Of a DNA stretch of 64,000 bases, positions 12,756-23,932 are shown in pieces; position 1 is the first letter of the stretch; each line of letters begins with the position of its first letter. A program made the translations under genes and the position numbers. This DNA is from Trigonopsis variabilis (Eukaryota; Ascomycota; Trigonopsidomycetes; Trigonopsidales; Trigonopsidaceae): NCBI GenBank assembly GCA_003707065.3, contig PPXM03000007.1, forward strand, positions 186,001 to 250,000, read 5' to 3'. Below the pieces are notes generated by a model. The model saw only the letters and a program-made list of their open reading frames with translations, did no database searches and was not told the DNA's origin.

Positions 12756-14085
12756 GGCCAACAGACAGTCTCCCGTAACTGAAGAAATAAAAAAGAGTCC
12801 GACAGCTGAAAAAAAAAATCCCCACCTAAACCCACTTGTGCAAGTAACGCCTCTCCTCGAGATGAAAGAAGGACTTAATCTTTAAATAGGCACACAGGGG
12901 ACCCTTCCCGGATTATGTCGCAAAGTTCAATGCCGTTTTCTTCCCTGATCTTCAATTCTCTCTCGGCTGCTAGAGCACTTTTACTTGATGGCTCCTCCAT
13001 CCATCTAATATCGGCCTTGCCTTGGGTGACGTTGAGGGGGCAACAGTTGCGGCAACAGCGGATCATTGCTTGTTCGAGTATAGTGGCGGCATACGATCTG
13101 AGAGAATAACAAAAGCTTTTTTCAAAGGGCTCGAACCGTTCTTTTTTTTGGGTCGGTTCTAATTTATAATGGTCGTTCTGTACATTTGATGGATTTTTCG
13201 TCTGTATATTAACGATGTCGTGTTACTAGATTTGTCATCCCAAGCTCGAAAGTCCGAGGTCGAGGACCCCTGCCAAAGGCTGGCCGCGAGAAATCTATTT
13301 TAATCCTCTGATCGCTGCCTCCGCTGCCTGTCCTGGTCTAGAGCTCTAGATCGATGGGTTTCGCGCAGTTACATGACAGAACCCATAATCAGGATGAGAG
13401 TCTTGATCTGATAACTAATTTGACACTAAGCCTATATTAATAGCCGAGGAGGTCAACGGTTGCGACCATGATCTTGTACTTGGTTCCAACACAAGCTCTT
13501 GGCACGACCTTAATCTTATTACCCTCGTATTACTTCTAAACCCAAGAGTCGCGTGAATCGGATTAGAACCGGCCCTAAACGTAAATCATGACCGCCTTAG
13601 GCTGCTAATGTCCTTTTCCGAGTCTCGAGCCTCACCCTAACCTTATCCGGATCAAGACGGCCAATACACTTACACCCTCGGCTGAAAACTTTCCCAGGCG
13701 CGACTAAGGCGAGACCTTTCCTCTGGAGTTGCTTTGTCATAGTTAGCTTTTATTCTCTATAAAAAATTTCCTCTTTTTGATTTGCCCAAACTGTGACATA
13801 GTTTTCTATACACTTTGCTTGAATTGAGTCGCGCTCACATGCTTCCCGGGCGGCCTGGGGTAGCTGTGGTCCTCACGCGAGCGAATTTCCTATTTCAGAT
13901 TCAGCGGGTATTGTACCTTACTTTGCTCAGATTTGGAGCCCCTCATCCCCTTCACCGTACCCAGGCCATATAGAAGCGCCGGATTTCAGGCACAACTCTG
14001 TGTCGAACGTAGCTGTGCACGATTGGTCGGTAGTAACACGCCAGCGGTCCATCAGTATCTCAGCCCAGACCATCTCCATATCGAC
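12756..14085. other. Long intergenic region upstream of the C2H2 factor
   Basis: 1.33 kb without a supported gene; the short frames are unremarkable. It contains A/T tracts, a TGACGT near 13030 and CAGGGGACC-like C/G runs that resemble stress elements. A GGTTCGAGCCC-like string on the minus strand near 13130 is not part of a foldable tRNA. It probably holds the promoter of the zinc-finger gene and the 3' end of MSH1. Confidence 0.5.
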
Positions 14086-17046
14086 CTAACACATGGTAAT
14101 TGCCTTGTATTCGTCATTTTTCTCTTCATTCCACACAGTGTTGGCGACGTCGAGTGCTGCTTTTGGGATTCCGGCCATTTCTGCCACCCGTAACGCGTGT
14201 GAGTGTGGGTTCACTCCCTTTCGAAGCCTATGTGTAAAAAGAACCTGATCGTCTTCTTCGAGCACATCCGTGCACCAAAACGAAACTTCTGGGAGGCCAT
14301 GCTCTTCACAGAGATCAGCCAATTGATGAAAATGCGTAGCAAACAGACCCCTACTCCGGTTGACTTTGACCAAATGAGCCAAAACTCCAAATGCAACTGC
14401 TAATCCATCTTTTGCGTTCGTCCCTCTACCAACTTCATCCATGATCACAAACGACCGAGCGGTCGCTGTCCTAAGAATATGCGCAACCTCCATCATTTCT
14501 ACCATAAAAGTACTCTGATCCTTGTAGACGTTATCTGCCGTTCCCACTCGACAAAAGATACCGTCGACAAGGCCTATTTTTGCGCTGTCTGCCGGGACAA
14601 ATGCGCCAGCCTGAGCCAATATAATGATCAAGGCATTCTGGCGAAGAAACGTACTTTTGCCGGCCATGTTCGGTCCAGTGATGAGCCAGACACGATCGCC
14701 AGATCCCATTTCACAATTATTGGATATAAACGTCCGCTGCCGAGACAAAAGCGATTCCTCTACAGTCGGATGGCGCCCTTGTTTCACTTGGAGAATGGGT
14801 TCTTGGACTATTTCCGGCCGCACTAGCTTGTTCTCTTCTGCCAGGGTAGCAAACCCGCAACATACATCGATTTCATCTAGAACGTGGGCATTATGGCGAA
14901 TCCTGGCAAGCTCATGCAAGATATCCAACTTTAGTCGCCTAAATAACCGCTGTTCTTCGACCTTGATCGCTTCGACCGCCACGTTCTTGCTCATACCTAG
15001 CTCTGTCCACTCTCTATATTGTAACATCTTTGTCGATTTGGACGATCTAACAGGGACGCTGGCGGCTAAGAGCTTGTCTTCATCACGCACTCGCCCTGAG
15101 ATATAGATGACAAATCCAAGACCTGGCACAGATTTTAGCTCCAACCGAGGCGCCCCATACTTTTTCCTCATTTTATCTTCCAGTCGATCAACAGATTCGT
15201 TTACTTCATCTAATTCATGGTGGAGCCGGGTCAACTTGGCGGACGCATCTGGGCGCATAAAAAAGACCTCCTCGTGACGCAGATCTTGAGCTGATCTCAG
15301 GGCATTGTAGCTTTTCTTGGGTCGACGTTTACGCCGTTCCTTTATCTGTTCCAGGGACAGCTTCGCTTCATCTTTATCACTGATTGCACTTTGAGCTTCC
15401 ATCAATCCTGCGTCTGATTCTGCCTCCTGCTCTTCCTCTTGACGAATTAAAGCTCCCTCGTCGATTGACTCGAGGATTTTCCCGGCGAGCTTTTCTGGAA
15501 CGTCGAGGGAATCTGCGATCCTATGGAGGCTTGGATTTTTTCCATATTTCAAAAGCTGGGCGATCTGGGAACACACTCGGAGAGTTCTAGCAAGCGATAG
15601 CATATCATTGTGGTCCCCTCTACCTAAAGCAAATCGCTGGATTAGCCGTAACGTATCATGAGTCCTGCGTAGTAATTCGACCACCATAGACCTCGTACTT
15701 CTATCTTCAACAAAGGCTGCCACCAAGTCTTGTCTTCTATTGATTTCGGTCACCGACATGCTCGGAGAAGTGATCCAATCTGATAAGAGACGAGTGCCCG
15801 ACCTCGTGACTGTAGATTTTATAGCAGATAAGAAGGATCCACGAACAGATTGATCCCTCATGGTAGTGCGAATCTCCAGAGATCGCAACGTGCTCGAATC
15901 AATCATCATAATATCCCGGCGATCTCGCCTCTGTGGAACTTGCAGTTGAAGAGTCGTGCCAGGCAGCCGGTCAGAAACATAGGATAACAAGAAGCTAGCA
16001 GCATTTAATTCGCTCTCTTCCATGTGAACAAGGTTCTTCCTGTACGTCTCGAGCTGTCTCGAATCAAACGCCCGTGACCAGTTGGAGATAAAGTCATCTG
16101 GCTTGAAAATAGAATGAGTGAACGGGTGAAACGTCACAGTGATGTGGTTTGAATCACGAAGAATGGCAAAGATCGGGTGGTCAACACGATCACGGATTGA
16201 CGTATCCAATAAAATTTCTCTGGGACCTACTCGAGCAATATCGGCAGCCAAAGTCGAAGAAGAACTAAGTTGGGTGTAGAAATCTCCAGTAGTAAGATCA
16301 ACCCAAGCCAAAGAAAACAGGCCATGATTCCGATTCAGGATCGCAAGAAGAAAATTATTCTCGTAAGGATCAATAAATTTCTCATCAATCAACGTTCCAG
16401 AGGTAACGACTCGGCTGACGCGCCTTTCAAACATATTGTCTCCTGGTCTAGGGTTCACAGTGGGGATTTCGTCACTTATAGCAACATGAAGCCCCATGTC
16501 AAGGACCATGACTTTCAAGTATCGATCCAGTTGCGTAAACGGGAATCCAGCCATGGAAATATGGGTCCAACTCCCATCAGATACTTGGACTCGTCTTTTG
16601 GCAATCCGAATGTTTAGGAGTGGAGCATATTGTTCTGCCTGTTCGAAATACAGCTCATAGAAGCCTCCTACTCGGGTAATCACCACGCAATCGTCAAACT
16701 GTGCCATATTGTCTCGATGGCCGGCCAAGACGTTCGGCAATCGTAATCGTCTGAGGTTACCCGATATGTCTTTGACATTATAGGTTCGGTTTCCTTGCTC
16801 GTCGATATCACTCTCAATGACCTCCAATTCCTCCTTTGGAGTCTCGACGTCAACCACCAAGTCGCTCAGCTTCACTTCTTCATATGTGACTCCCTCTAAC
16901 TGCTGTCGTTTCCTGCGTTTTCTCACTGCTTTTGATCCAGTCTCACTGGTTAAATTTCTCAGTCCAATGGACAGAATTAGAGTCCTTCTAGATCGGAAGA
17001 CTGACGCAAAAGAGCCCGTGGACCATCTGACCGATCTTGGAAACAT
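14086..17046 (-). CDS. MSH1: Mitochondrial MutS homologue MSH1
   Basis: DNA mismatch-binding ATPase that protects mitochondrial DNA. It is an intronless 986-residue frame. The first ~35 residues are rich in R and S and lack acidic residues until after residue 30 (MFPRSVRWSTGSFASVFRSR), a good mitochondrial presequence. The mismatch-recognition domain carries GGFYELY at residues 127-133, the counterpart of the bacterial F-x-E motif. Connector, lever and clamp regions follow. The ATPase has Walker A GPNMAGKST near residue 790, then DEVGRGTNAKDGLA near 870 and the THFHQLADL motif. The start is the first ATG, preceded in frame only by a TTG. An ACGCGT box lies ~140 bp upstream. Length and order fit the fungal MSH1 family. 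Confidence 0.94.
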   Translation of the reverse strand: MFPRSVRWSTGSFASVFRSRRTLILSIGLRNLTSETGSKAVRKRRKRQQLEGVTYEEVKLSDLVVDVETPKEELEVIESDIDEQGNRTYNVKDISGNLRRLRLPNVLAGHRDNMAQFDDCVVITRVGGFYELYFEQAEQYAPLLNIRIAKRRVQVSDGSWTHISMAGFPFTQLDRYLKVMVLDMGLHVAISDEIPTVNPRPGDNMFERRVSRVVTSGTLIDEKFIDPYENNFLLAILNRNHGLFSLAWVDLTTGDFYTQLSSSSTLAADIARVGPREILLDTSIRDRVDHPIFAILRDSNHITVTFHPFTHSIFKPDDFISNWSRAFDSRQLETYRKNLVHMEESELNAASFLLSYVSDRLPGTTLQLQVPQRRDRRDIMMIDSSTLRSLEIRTTMRDQSVRGSFLSAIKSTVTRSGTRLLSDWITSPSMSVTEINRRQDLVAAFVEDRSTRSMVVELLRRTHDTLRLIQRFALGRGDHNDMLSLARTLRVCSQIAQLLKYGKNPSLHRIADSLDVPEKLAGKILESIDEGALIRQEEEQEAESDAGLMEAQSAISDKDEAKLSLEQIKERRKRRPKKSYNALRSAQDLRHEEVFFMRPDASAKLTRLHHELDEVNESVDRLEDKMRKKYGAPRLELKSVPGLGFVIYISGRVRDEDKLLAASVPVRSSKSTKMLQYREWTELGMSKNVAVEAIKVEEQRLFRRLKLDILHELARIRHNAHVLDEIDVCCGFATLAEENKLVRPEIVQEPILQVKQGRHPTVEESLLSRQRTFISNNCEMGSGDRVWLITGPNMAGKSTFLRQNALIIILAQAGAFVPADSAKIGLVDGIFCRVGTADNVYKDQSTFMVEMMEVAHILRTATARSFVIMDEVGRGTNAKDGLAVAFGVLAHLVKVNRSRGLFATHFHQLADLCEEHGLPEVSFWCTDVLEEDDQVLFTHRLRKGVNPHSHALRVAEMAGIPKAALDVANTVWNEEKNDEYKAITMC

Positions 17047-17183
17047 CAACGTAAACTATAGTCAGCCGGTATTGCTTGATGCTCTTACAATGATGTTATG
17101 TTCACCCAAAGAAGTTTATAACCCCGGAATGAGACATGGAATTGACGTCCAACGCGAGAAAGACGTTTGTGTCGGGTAACGTT

Positions 17184-17189
17184 ACGCGT
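17184..17189. promoter_or_regulatory. ACGCGT (MluI cell-cycle box) between MSH1 and VAM7
   Basis: ACGCGT sits in GTTACGCGTGTC, ~138 bp before the MSH1 start and ~118 bp before VAM7. In yeasts this is the MBF site driving G1/S transcription of DNA replication and repair genes, which fits MSH1 better than VAM7. Assignment rests on motif and position only. Confidence 0.4.
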
Positions 17190-17306
17190 GTCACCAAGAT
17201 TTACGGTTCTAATTTACATGACTACTTTTAGTACCGCGTTGTTACCACCTCATCTTCGTCATTCATTCCTCTATCTTTCTCGTCCCTGCCGTTTGCTTCC
17301 ACAACT

Positions 17307-18275
17307 ATGCAGGTGGCTATTCCTGCCACTTCAATCGACTCTTCCACGACCAAACCTTTTATTGTTTATCATATTCTCGTGCGATCTAATTCGTCGTCTT
17401 ATACCATCAAGAAACGATACTCGGATTTTGTCGCCCTCCACAAGACCCTATCTCAAATCCAGGATCTTCCTCCTCTACCTCCGAAAACATTTCTATCTCG
17501 CACCCGTTTTGATGATCCCGACCTAGTCTCCGCCCGTCAAAGAGCCCTGGAGTCGTTCCTGGTTACAGCGGTATCCTCGCCCGCTGTTTCTTCCTCGCCT
17601 TCCCTCTCGGCATTCTTACGTGAACCGTCGCCTTCCTCTGTCCAGCGCTATTCGCAGTCATCTCCTTCAACCCCTACCATAGCTCCTAACTCTTCTGGGT
17701 CCCCTACAGTCTACTCTCCCGAGTCATGGGTAGATGCCACCAATCTGGTGAAATCAACTCTTCGCCAAGCAAGGCAATCCCTACAAGATAACCCCTCTGT
17801 TTCTCTGAGAGCGCTAGCCTCTGCAGAATCCAAAATAGCTGCTTTGCATACCTCACTAGATGCTAACGCCTCTCCTGTGGGCTCAGGTGAACTTCGTCGG
17901 AGAAAAGACCTTGTCGAAAGTCTAGCTCAGGAACTGAAAGGTCTACAACAACGAACTAAAGCAGTTCTCCATTCCAGAAAGGCAAATCAATCGAACCAGT
18001 CAACTCCTCGAAGAGTGTTGGGCCCTGTCGAGACTCCTCAGACGATCGACAAGTCGAATATAGAACTCCAGGAATCCATCCAGGAAACAATTCAGGGCCA
18101 AGATACTCATCTTGATGAACTTTACGCGACCATCCATCGACAGCGTGAGATTGGGACCGAAATTCATTCCGAACTCGAACTGCAGAATGAGATGCTTGGC
18201 CTGCTGGAAGAAGATGTCGACACATCGTCTGGTCGCTTGCGTATCGCTCGACGCCGGCTTGATAAGATCTCTTAA
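17307..18275 (+). CDS. VAM7: PX-domain Qc-SNARE, Vam7-like
   Basis: Vacuolar fusion SNARE recruited to PI3P membranes. It is an intronless 322-residue protein. Residues ~10-105 form a PX domain with the characteristic KKRYSDFVALHKTL and a proline-rich LPPLPPKTF loop. A serine/proline-rich linker follows. A helical segment with amphipathic heptads covers residues ~255-322 and includes the central glutamine layer in ELELQNEMLGLLEEDVD, ending RIARRRLDKIS. There is no transmembrane segment, as expected for Vam7, which uses its PX domain instead. It is divergent from MSH1, with 260 bp between the start codons. UGUAUAUUA, a Puf-type motif, lies at 18298-18306 just after the stop. Confidence 0.92.
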   Translation: MQVAIPATSIDSSTTKPFIVYHILVRSNSSSYTIKKRYSDFVALHKTLSQIQDLPPLPPKTFLSRTRFDDPDLVSARQRALESFLVTAVSSPAVSSSPSLSAFLREPSPSSVQRYSQSSPSTPTIAPNSSGSPTVYSPESWVDATNLVKSTLRQARQSLQDNPSVSLRALASAESKIAALHTSLDANASPVGSGELRRRKDLVESLAQELKGLQQRTKAVLHSRKANQSNQSTPRRVLGPVETPQTIDKSNIELQESIQETIQGQDTHLDELYATIHRQREIGTEIHSELELQNEMLGLLEEDVDTSSGRLRIARRRLDKIS

Positions 18276-18421
18276 TGCTGTGTGTACTGCTAGATTGTGT
18301 ATATTATTATGAATGAACATCACTTCGAAACACGGAGACGATATTATGGATATGAACACGTGACTACGCACCACCAAGGTTATATATACCCAATGCAACT
18401 TTCCATTGAAAATCTATCCTT

Positions 18422-19854
18422 TTACTGACTTGCACATTGTACTCGTTCTGGTCCAGCTCCGTCTTCGTCGTCGTCGTCACCTTGAGCAGCGGCCTCGGCT
18501 CGTGCTTGCTCGCTCGGGTCAACCGCGCTGAGCACGACGTCGTCGACAACCGCATCAGCAGGGATATCGACAGGAGCGCGTGCAGGTAAGACCTGTTCTA
18601 GCAGGGCCAGTTTCTCCGGGCTGGCGAAATTGTCTTCAGGGAAAACCACTTCAAACTCGACATAGAGGTTACCATAATGGTGCAGTCGATAGGATGGCAT
18701 ACCGCGTCCTTCGATCACCTTGACTAGACCAGGTCGGATGACCTCACCAGGGATAATATCAACCTTCAACCATTCGTTATCAAGATGCTCAATAGTGAAC
18801 TGGCCACCAGCCAAAGCAGTCAATAAATCAATCTTGGCTCGGTAGAACAAATCGTTTCCTTTGCGGACAAATCGTTCATGTGGTTGCTCATCGATGACAA
18901 ACAAGACGTCACCAGGAATAATATTCGGACCTTGGTCTCCCTCGCCTTGGAAAGTAATCTTTTGACCATTAGCCATTCCTTTGTCGATATGGACGGTAAG
19001 GATCTTCTTTTCATTGATAATTTTCTTGCCATTGCAAACCTTGCATCGATCTTTAGGATTAATAATTTCACCTTCTCCGTTACAGTCTGGGCACACAACC
19101 TGGAATCTTTGGAGCATATGGCCCATCTGTCGGGTAACAGTCTTATAACCGACACCATTGCACGATGAACATTGTTTCACAGCTCCCTCTTTGCCTCCTA
19201 AACCTTTGCAGCCAGGACAAAGAACGTTCTTGGTCAAGGCTAACTTTGTCGTCTTTCCTTTATACAAATCCTCCAACGTCACCTTCAAAGCATGAACTAT
19301 ATCGCGACTCTAAAGCAAGTTAGTACTGAACGCGTTGTCGATATCAGGCATACCTTTCTAGGACCTTGGGGAGCACCACCGAATTTGTTAAATCCACCAA
19401 ACAACTGAGAGAAGAGATCTTCAGCATTGGCACCCATACCGCCTTCGCCGTTCAAACCTTCTTCGCCAAAATTATCATAGGTCTCTCGCTTGTTGGGATC
19501 AGACAAAACATCATATCTGGAGTAAGAATCACTTCACAGGAGCAGATCACATACGCATGCGAGATTTCTAATCAGTCAGTAACTAGCCCAAAAACATAAA
19601 AGTAGCATACCTTTAAATTTCTCTGCAGCCTCAGTAGTAGGATTTTTATCGGGATGATATTTCAAGGCGGCCTTTCTGTTCTCGTTAGCTTCGGTTGCAC
19701 TGATTTCCGAGCAATCTGATCGCTGTACACGTACCTATAGGCCTTTTTCATCTCATTTTCGGTGGCTGAAGGGGAGACTCCTTTACTAGTCAGAATGCTG
19801 TTTAAACCTCGAATTCATACCCAAAATATCGTACAACTTTGTATCTCTAACCAT
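18422..19854 (-). CDS. YDJ1: Type I Hsp40 co-chaperone, Ydj1/Mas5-like, with C-terminal CaaX box
   Basis: Cytosolic J-protein that delivers clients to Hsp70 and helps protein import. Six exons in transcript order: 19854-19821, 19780-19735, 19675-19611, 19567-19555, 19516-19354 and 19309-18422. They give 402 residues, close to yeast Ydj1. The introns are 38-59 nt and exon 4 is only 13 nt. The J domain starts [19 protein letters not shown] and carries KYHPDKNP (HPD). A G/N/F-rich linker follows, then four CxxCxGxG-type zinc motifs ([32 protein letters not shown]), the substrate-binding CTD and the tail CASQ. That tail is a farnesylation signal. The upstream region has a heat-shock element and a CACGTG box. 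Confidence 0.95.
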
Positions 19855-19911
19855 TAAGTGCAAGTGAAGGAGGCGGCCGACTTTTATTTAAGTGTTGCTA
19901 GGAGAAAAAAA

Positions 19912-19924
19912 TTCCAGAGGCTTC
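19912..19924. promoter_or_regulatory. Candidate heat-shock element upstream of YDJ1
   Basis: TTCCAGAGGCTTC matches TTCnnGAAnnTTC with one change (GAG for GAA), 58-70 bp before the YDJ1 ATG. Heat-shock factor binds such inverted triplets, and Hsp40 genes are standard targets. The motif is seen directly; function is inferred. Confidence 0.5.
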
Positions 19925-19931
19925 TACAGAT

Positions 19932-19937
19932 CACGTG
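19932..19937. promoter_or_regulatory. CACGTG box upstream of YDJ1
   Basis: The palindrome CACGTG lies in GATCACGTGCTA, eight bases beyond the heat-shock-like element. It is a possible bHLH (Cbf1-type) site. Confidence 0.35.
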
Positions 19938-20172
19938 CTAGATAACGACCGTGGACCGTTATCGCTACAGGTTGATCTGATCTATCTAACCGATCTGTAT
20001 ATTTAGTTACACGTAATCTTATTCATTGATGTCAATTGTGTATCTTTCTAATCTTACAAGCATACTTGGTTCAGGTTAAATCAAGTCAAACTGAGGTTAC
20101 CCTGAAGAGATCTGGGTGGAAATAAATAGCGCGAGTACAGAAACTTGTCGAGCGAGGAAAGGATCGTGGCTT

Positions 20173-21165
20173 TCAATCGATAACCAAGGGTCTATCGGCT
20201 GAATCTCCTGGTCGAATAGTCTTTTCCGAAGAAGCCTTTTCCATGTTTCTCCGTGTCGGTTTGGAGACAGTAGTTTCTGGTAAACGTCTGCCGATAGGTG
20301 ATCCGCCCTCTAGTTGTAGCTTATATGGCTTGCGTTTCGAAGTGCTTGCGTCCGCATCAGAGCCACTGGTTGTAGTGAAGAGAGAGGGTGACTCTGTTGT
20401 GAAATCAGCAGAGCCATGACTGGTGGACGGAGAGGACGAAGCTATTATGGAGTCTGCCGGTTGGGTCGTTATCCCTTTAGATTGGAGAAGATTTTCCATT
20501 TCAGCAGGACTTACTGATTCCATTTCATCATCGTTCTCGATAGCAGACGTATCATGTCCCGTAGCACAATGCTTGGAGTCTTCCAGCCGCCGAAAAGCAG
20601 CCTCCCCTGCAAGCTCTCTTGGGGATTTTTGCTTCTGTAAAGTTCTATTAGCGCCTCCCAGTTTAGATCCACTTCCTTTCCATAGCGTTTGCATTTGCAT
20701 TCGCTTGAGTGCCGCCTCTGCCGCTGTCTTATTCCTATTGGATGCACTTTGGCCTCCTAGCCGCCGGCCATCCGAGAAAAAGCCTTCCCCACTATATCCT
20801 GTGGAGCGTAGATCGTAATATTCTTGTTCTAGCTGGTCCAACAGCTTATAGAATGCCGCATTGTGAGGTCCATGGACGTTATGACACAGCTCATGAAGCA
20901 TGGTCCCGACCAAACTCTCTAGGGGAAAAAACGAGTCGGGAACGCCAGCTTCACGTAGTCGAATGCATATCTTCTGCCCACGATTCACATTCAGTCCGAG
21001 AAGACTGGGATTTTTAGGGTACATCTCCGCTAGAGTGCCGACTCGGTACCCATGTTTTCGTATGAGCGGCTTCACGAGCGATAGCGTCTTGCCAAGAAGT
21101 TCTTTGGCATGTTCTCGCATTCGCTGACGCTTAAGAACAGTGATCTTGGGCTCATCTCCTCGCAT
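20173..21165 (-). CDS. WSS1: WLM-domain metalloprotease, Wss1-like
   Basis: DNA-dependent zinc protease of the Wss1/Spartan type, which degrades proteins crosslinked to DNA in a SUMO-linked pathway. It is a single exon of 330 residues. The WLM domain fills residues ~1-150, with the metal site HELCHNVHGPH (HExxHxxGxxH; three His ligands) followed by NAAFYKLLDQLEQEYYDL. The rest is a low-complexity S/T-rich tail. It ends RPLVID, a short hydrophobic-acidic stretch that resembles a SUMO-interacting motif. Start: the first in-frame ATG; the ATG four bases upstream is out of frame. It is divergent from the DUF1776 gene, with 274 bp between starts. The mid-region VCP-binding motif known in yeast Wss1 was not recognised. 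Confidence 0.92.
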   Translation of the reverse strand: MRGDEPKITVLKRQRMREHAKELLGKTLSLVKPLIRKHGYRVGTLAEMYPKNPSLLGLNVNRGQKICIRLREAGVPDSFFPLESLVGTMLHELCHNVHGPHNAAFYKLLDQLEQEYYDLRSTGYSGEGFFSDGRRLGGQSASNRNKTAAEAALKRMQMQTLWKGSGSKLGGANRTLQKQKSPRELAGEAAFRRLEDSKHCATGHDTSAIENDDEMESVSPAEMENLLQSKGITTQPADSIIASSSPSTSHGSADFTTESPSLFTTTSGSDADASTSKRKPYKLQLEGGSPIGRRLPETTVSKPTRRNMEKASSEKTIRPGDSADRPLVID

Positions 21166-21439
21166 TCATGTCAAGATGGTCAGTGGATTACTCGTTGCTA
21201 GTTCGCGCCATCCTAACTGCCACCTCTCTACGCACCGTTCTACGTATCCCTCTACGTAGGCATCAGATCTGGACTGGTGCATGGAGGCAGTCGTATCATT
21301 ATTTCCTCGTACGCGCTGAAATTATATTCATCCCCAGTAAACTCAATTGTGGTCGCGTGGACGCTGGATTTTCTCGTGTGTTCACATCACCGTTGGTCCT
21401 TGCCATCGTCACATCTACTCAGCAACCCCACCTTCACCA

Positions 21440-22822
21440 ATGTCGGATCCAGTGTCTGTTCTGGTGGACACTGTTCAGAGTGCATCGGCCAAGTTATCGA
21501 ACAATGCTCGTGCTATGTTTTCTGAATGGTCATCGAATGTTTCCGATTGGATCGAGTCATACCAGCCGCCAGTATTGAAAGACGTTGTGAAAAAGCCTCC
21601 GCCGCCTCCTGCTGCTCCCATTGTCCCAGAACCAGAGCTCAGCATATACGAGAAGACATCTTCATGGATTGGGCGGAACAAGATAGCCACGGCAGTGGCG
21701 ATTGTGGGAATTGGTGCTTTGGCTTATTACCTTTTCCCGTCCACCAAGCGACAGCACAAAAAACGCCGGAGAGCGAGGAGAGCTCCCCATGGAGCTCGTC
21801 GGGAAGTTGTCGGTAAGCGTGTTCTTCGTGCTCGTCTTCGCAGTGCTAATGCGTGATTGTATATAGTCATCACCGGTCCTCCTACCGATCCCGTTTCCCG
21901 CTCTATCGTAGCGGATCTTGAGCGTCGTGGGTTTGTGATTTACTGTATCACCGACCCGACCGACGACTGTACACCTTCCGGCCTCTCGGGCCCAGATATC
22001 CGCTTATTGCCTTTGGACGCATCTGATGTGAGTCACTGGCCCACAATCAATACTGACTTCTAGCCTCCAAGCCTCACCAAGGCTATGGCTGATTTTGAAC
22101 AAGGCTTGGCTTCTCCTCAGATGGTGCCCGGCGAGCCCCAACTGAGTTACACCTTAGTTGGAATCGTAGTTCTTCCTGAAACTTATTATGCCGTGGGCCC
22201 CATGGAAACAGTCCCGGTTACTGCTTGGTCTGACAATTTATACAAGAAAGTTTTGGCCATTTCTGCATTTCTGGGCCAAGGCCTTATTCGCCTGGCACGG
22301 AAACACCACGCTCGAATCATTTTCGTGACCCCAGCAATCGTTCCTGCTTTAGGGGCTCCTTTTCATTCGCTTGAATGCTGTACTGTATCTGCTCTGTCGG
22401 CTATGGCGCTCTGTCTCTCTAGAGAGCTGGCACCTCAGGACATTGATGTCATCCACATGCGCCTGGGCTCGTTTGATTTGCGACCGCCCAGATCCGAAGG
22501 CCAGCTCGTCCCTAGAGGTGTTCATGATGATCGTGTCAACCGGCAGGTTCGAGCTGATATTTTATCTTGGCCTGAGAATGTTCGAAAGGCGTATGCTGGC
22601 GCTTATGCGTTGACCGCTCGTCTCATCAGTACCAAGATCCGAGGCTCCCCTCTACGTGAGCTTCACTGGGCTCTTTTTGACGCCCTAGAAGATCCAAAGG
22701 TTGCTCGAGTCATTCGAGTCGGCCGAGGTAGCCGAGCTTACGAGATTATTGGGACTTATTTTCCAGAGAAATTGACAGGCTGGTTTCTTGGCTGTCAACT
22801 TAAAGTTACCGATTCTTATTAG
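21440..22822 (+). CDS. DUF1776-family SDR-like membrane protein
   Basis: Belongs to the fungal DUF1776 group, distant relatives of short-chain dehydrogenases (yeast YNL181W/PBR1 type); the reaction is not established. Exons 21440-21812, 21867-22027 and 22064-22822 give 430 residues; introns are 54 and 36 nt. A single membrane span (IATAVAIVGIGALAYYLF) near residue 90 is followed by a strongly basic stretch (KRQHKKRRRARRAPHGARR). The Rossmann-like start VITGPPTDPVSRSIVADLER spans the first splice. Later segments (ARIIFVTPAIVPALG, SALSAMALCLSRELAP) resemble the SDR core, but a clear YxxxK catalytic pair is not visible. The protein is probably anchored in the membrane with a cytosolic domain. 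Confidence 0.85.
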
Positions 22823-22993
22823 GGTTTGGGGGTGGAGTTTGTCTTGTTTCTACATAACATATCGAATTTTAGGCTTTTACGTGAGGAGAGACGTATGTTG
22901 CAGGACGCTTTGGGTGTAGAGTTGAATAGTAAGAACAAAGTGAGGTTCTACGCTAATGTTGACAAGTGACACTAGACAGTATACACACTATTT

Positions 22994-23932
22994 TTAGTCA
23001 AAGAGACCGAATCCCATATCTTCATCGGACTCTTCCTCCTCCTCGGCAGGAGCAGCTTCCTCAGCGGGAGCAGCTTCAGAAGAGGCGGCAGCAGCAACAG
23101 GAGCAGCAGCGGCATAGGCATCGGGGTTGTGGATACGATCCAAGACAGTCTCGATGGCAGGGTAGGAGTAATCAGCACCAATAGCAACAAACATAAGAGT
23201 CTTGTAGTTGTTGATGAGATAGTTTCCAATGGCGGGAAGGGTGGGGTAATCAGTGGCCAAAGAGATGGCAGTGACGGTCTTGATGGCGTCCTTAAAGTAG
23301 CCAACAAGGGTGTCCTCGTCGATGTCCAAGATCTCGGGGCTGAAGAGTTGACCCTCGCTGTAGATCTGGTTGACGACGATACCGTAGGTGAAAGGAGAGA
23401 TCTTGAGCATGTTGAGCAAAGTAGCTTCAGAGGCTCCGACCTTCGTGTCCTTCTCGACAACTCGGACATCAGAGACAATTTCAATGGTACCACGGGTAAT
23501 CTTGGTTGGGATACCAAGGGTCTGGAAGAACGAGGTCTTGGAGGGCTCCATACCGGTGTTACCAGCAGGGACATAGACATCAACAGGAGCAACGGCACCA
23601 GCACGAGCAGGAGCAGCAGTTCGGTTGGAGATGATGACTTCCCGGATCTCCTTGAGGTCCTCGTTGGTGAAAACGAAACCAACGTTACCCTTGACATAGT
23701 TCAACAATTTCTCGTATTCGGGTAAATCAGTCAAGAAAGATCGAATAGCCCGGCGAACCAAGGTGTTTTTACCCATAAGAATGACAGCCTTACCGCGAAG
23801 TTCCTTTCGGGTGGTGTGCATCTGCTGAGAAGTGACATTATCAATGGAAATGACAAAAATGCTCTTGTACTCGGTCAAAAGAGTACGGAGCTTGTTGAAA
23901 TATTCCTCTTTCTTTTCGCGGTTGCCTCCCAT
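22994..23932 (-). CDS. RPP0: 60S acidic ribosomal protein P0 (uL10)
   Basis: Base of the ribosomal P-stalk, which recruits translation GTPases. It is an intronless 312-residue protein. The N-terminal rRNA-binding domain begins [19 protein letters not shown]. The middle holds [14 protein letters not shown] and the insertion domain. An alanine-rich hinge leads to the conserved acidic tail ending [11 protein letters not shown], the signature shared with P1/P2. Length is as in other eukaryotes. It is convergent with the DUF1776 gene (171 bp apart) and divergent from LEU4. The promoter has a GTCACGTGAA box, also found before RPS5. Confidence 0.98.
   Translation of the reverse strand: MGGNREKKEEYFNKLRTLLTEYKSIFVISIDNVTSQQMHTTRKELRGKAVILMGKNTLVRRAIRSFLTDLPEYEKLLNYVKGNVGFVFTNEDLKEIREVIISNRTAAPARAGAVAPVDVYVPAGNTGMEPSKTSFFQTLGIPTKITRGTIEIVSDVRVVEKDTKVGASEATLLNMLKISPFTYGIVVNQIYSEGQLFSPEILDIDEDTLVGYFKDAIKTVTAISLATDYPTLPAIGNYLINNYKTLMFVAIGADYSYPAIETVLDRIHNPDAYAAAAPVAAAASSEAAPAEEAAPAEEEEESDEDMGFGLFD

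Larger units (their letters stand above)
19855..20172. other. YDJ1 promoter and WSS1 3' flank
   Basis: 318 bp without a gene. It holds the heat-shock-like element and CACGTG box listed separately. The rest is A/T-rich sequence that serves as the WSS1 3' flank. Confidence 0.6.

Noticed and set aside
13125-13145. GGTTCGAGCCC on the minus strand near a T run, like a tRNA B box
   Set aside because: No A box, no cloverleaf stems and no matching acceptor arm could be found around it.
22972-23697. Long plus/minus frames overlapping RPP0 (e.g. 241 codons in another minus frame)
   Set aside because: Overlaps a certain ribosomal protein gene; composition is a frame-shifted shadow of biased codons.
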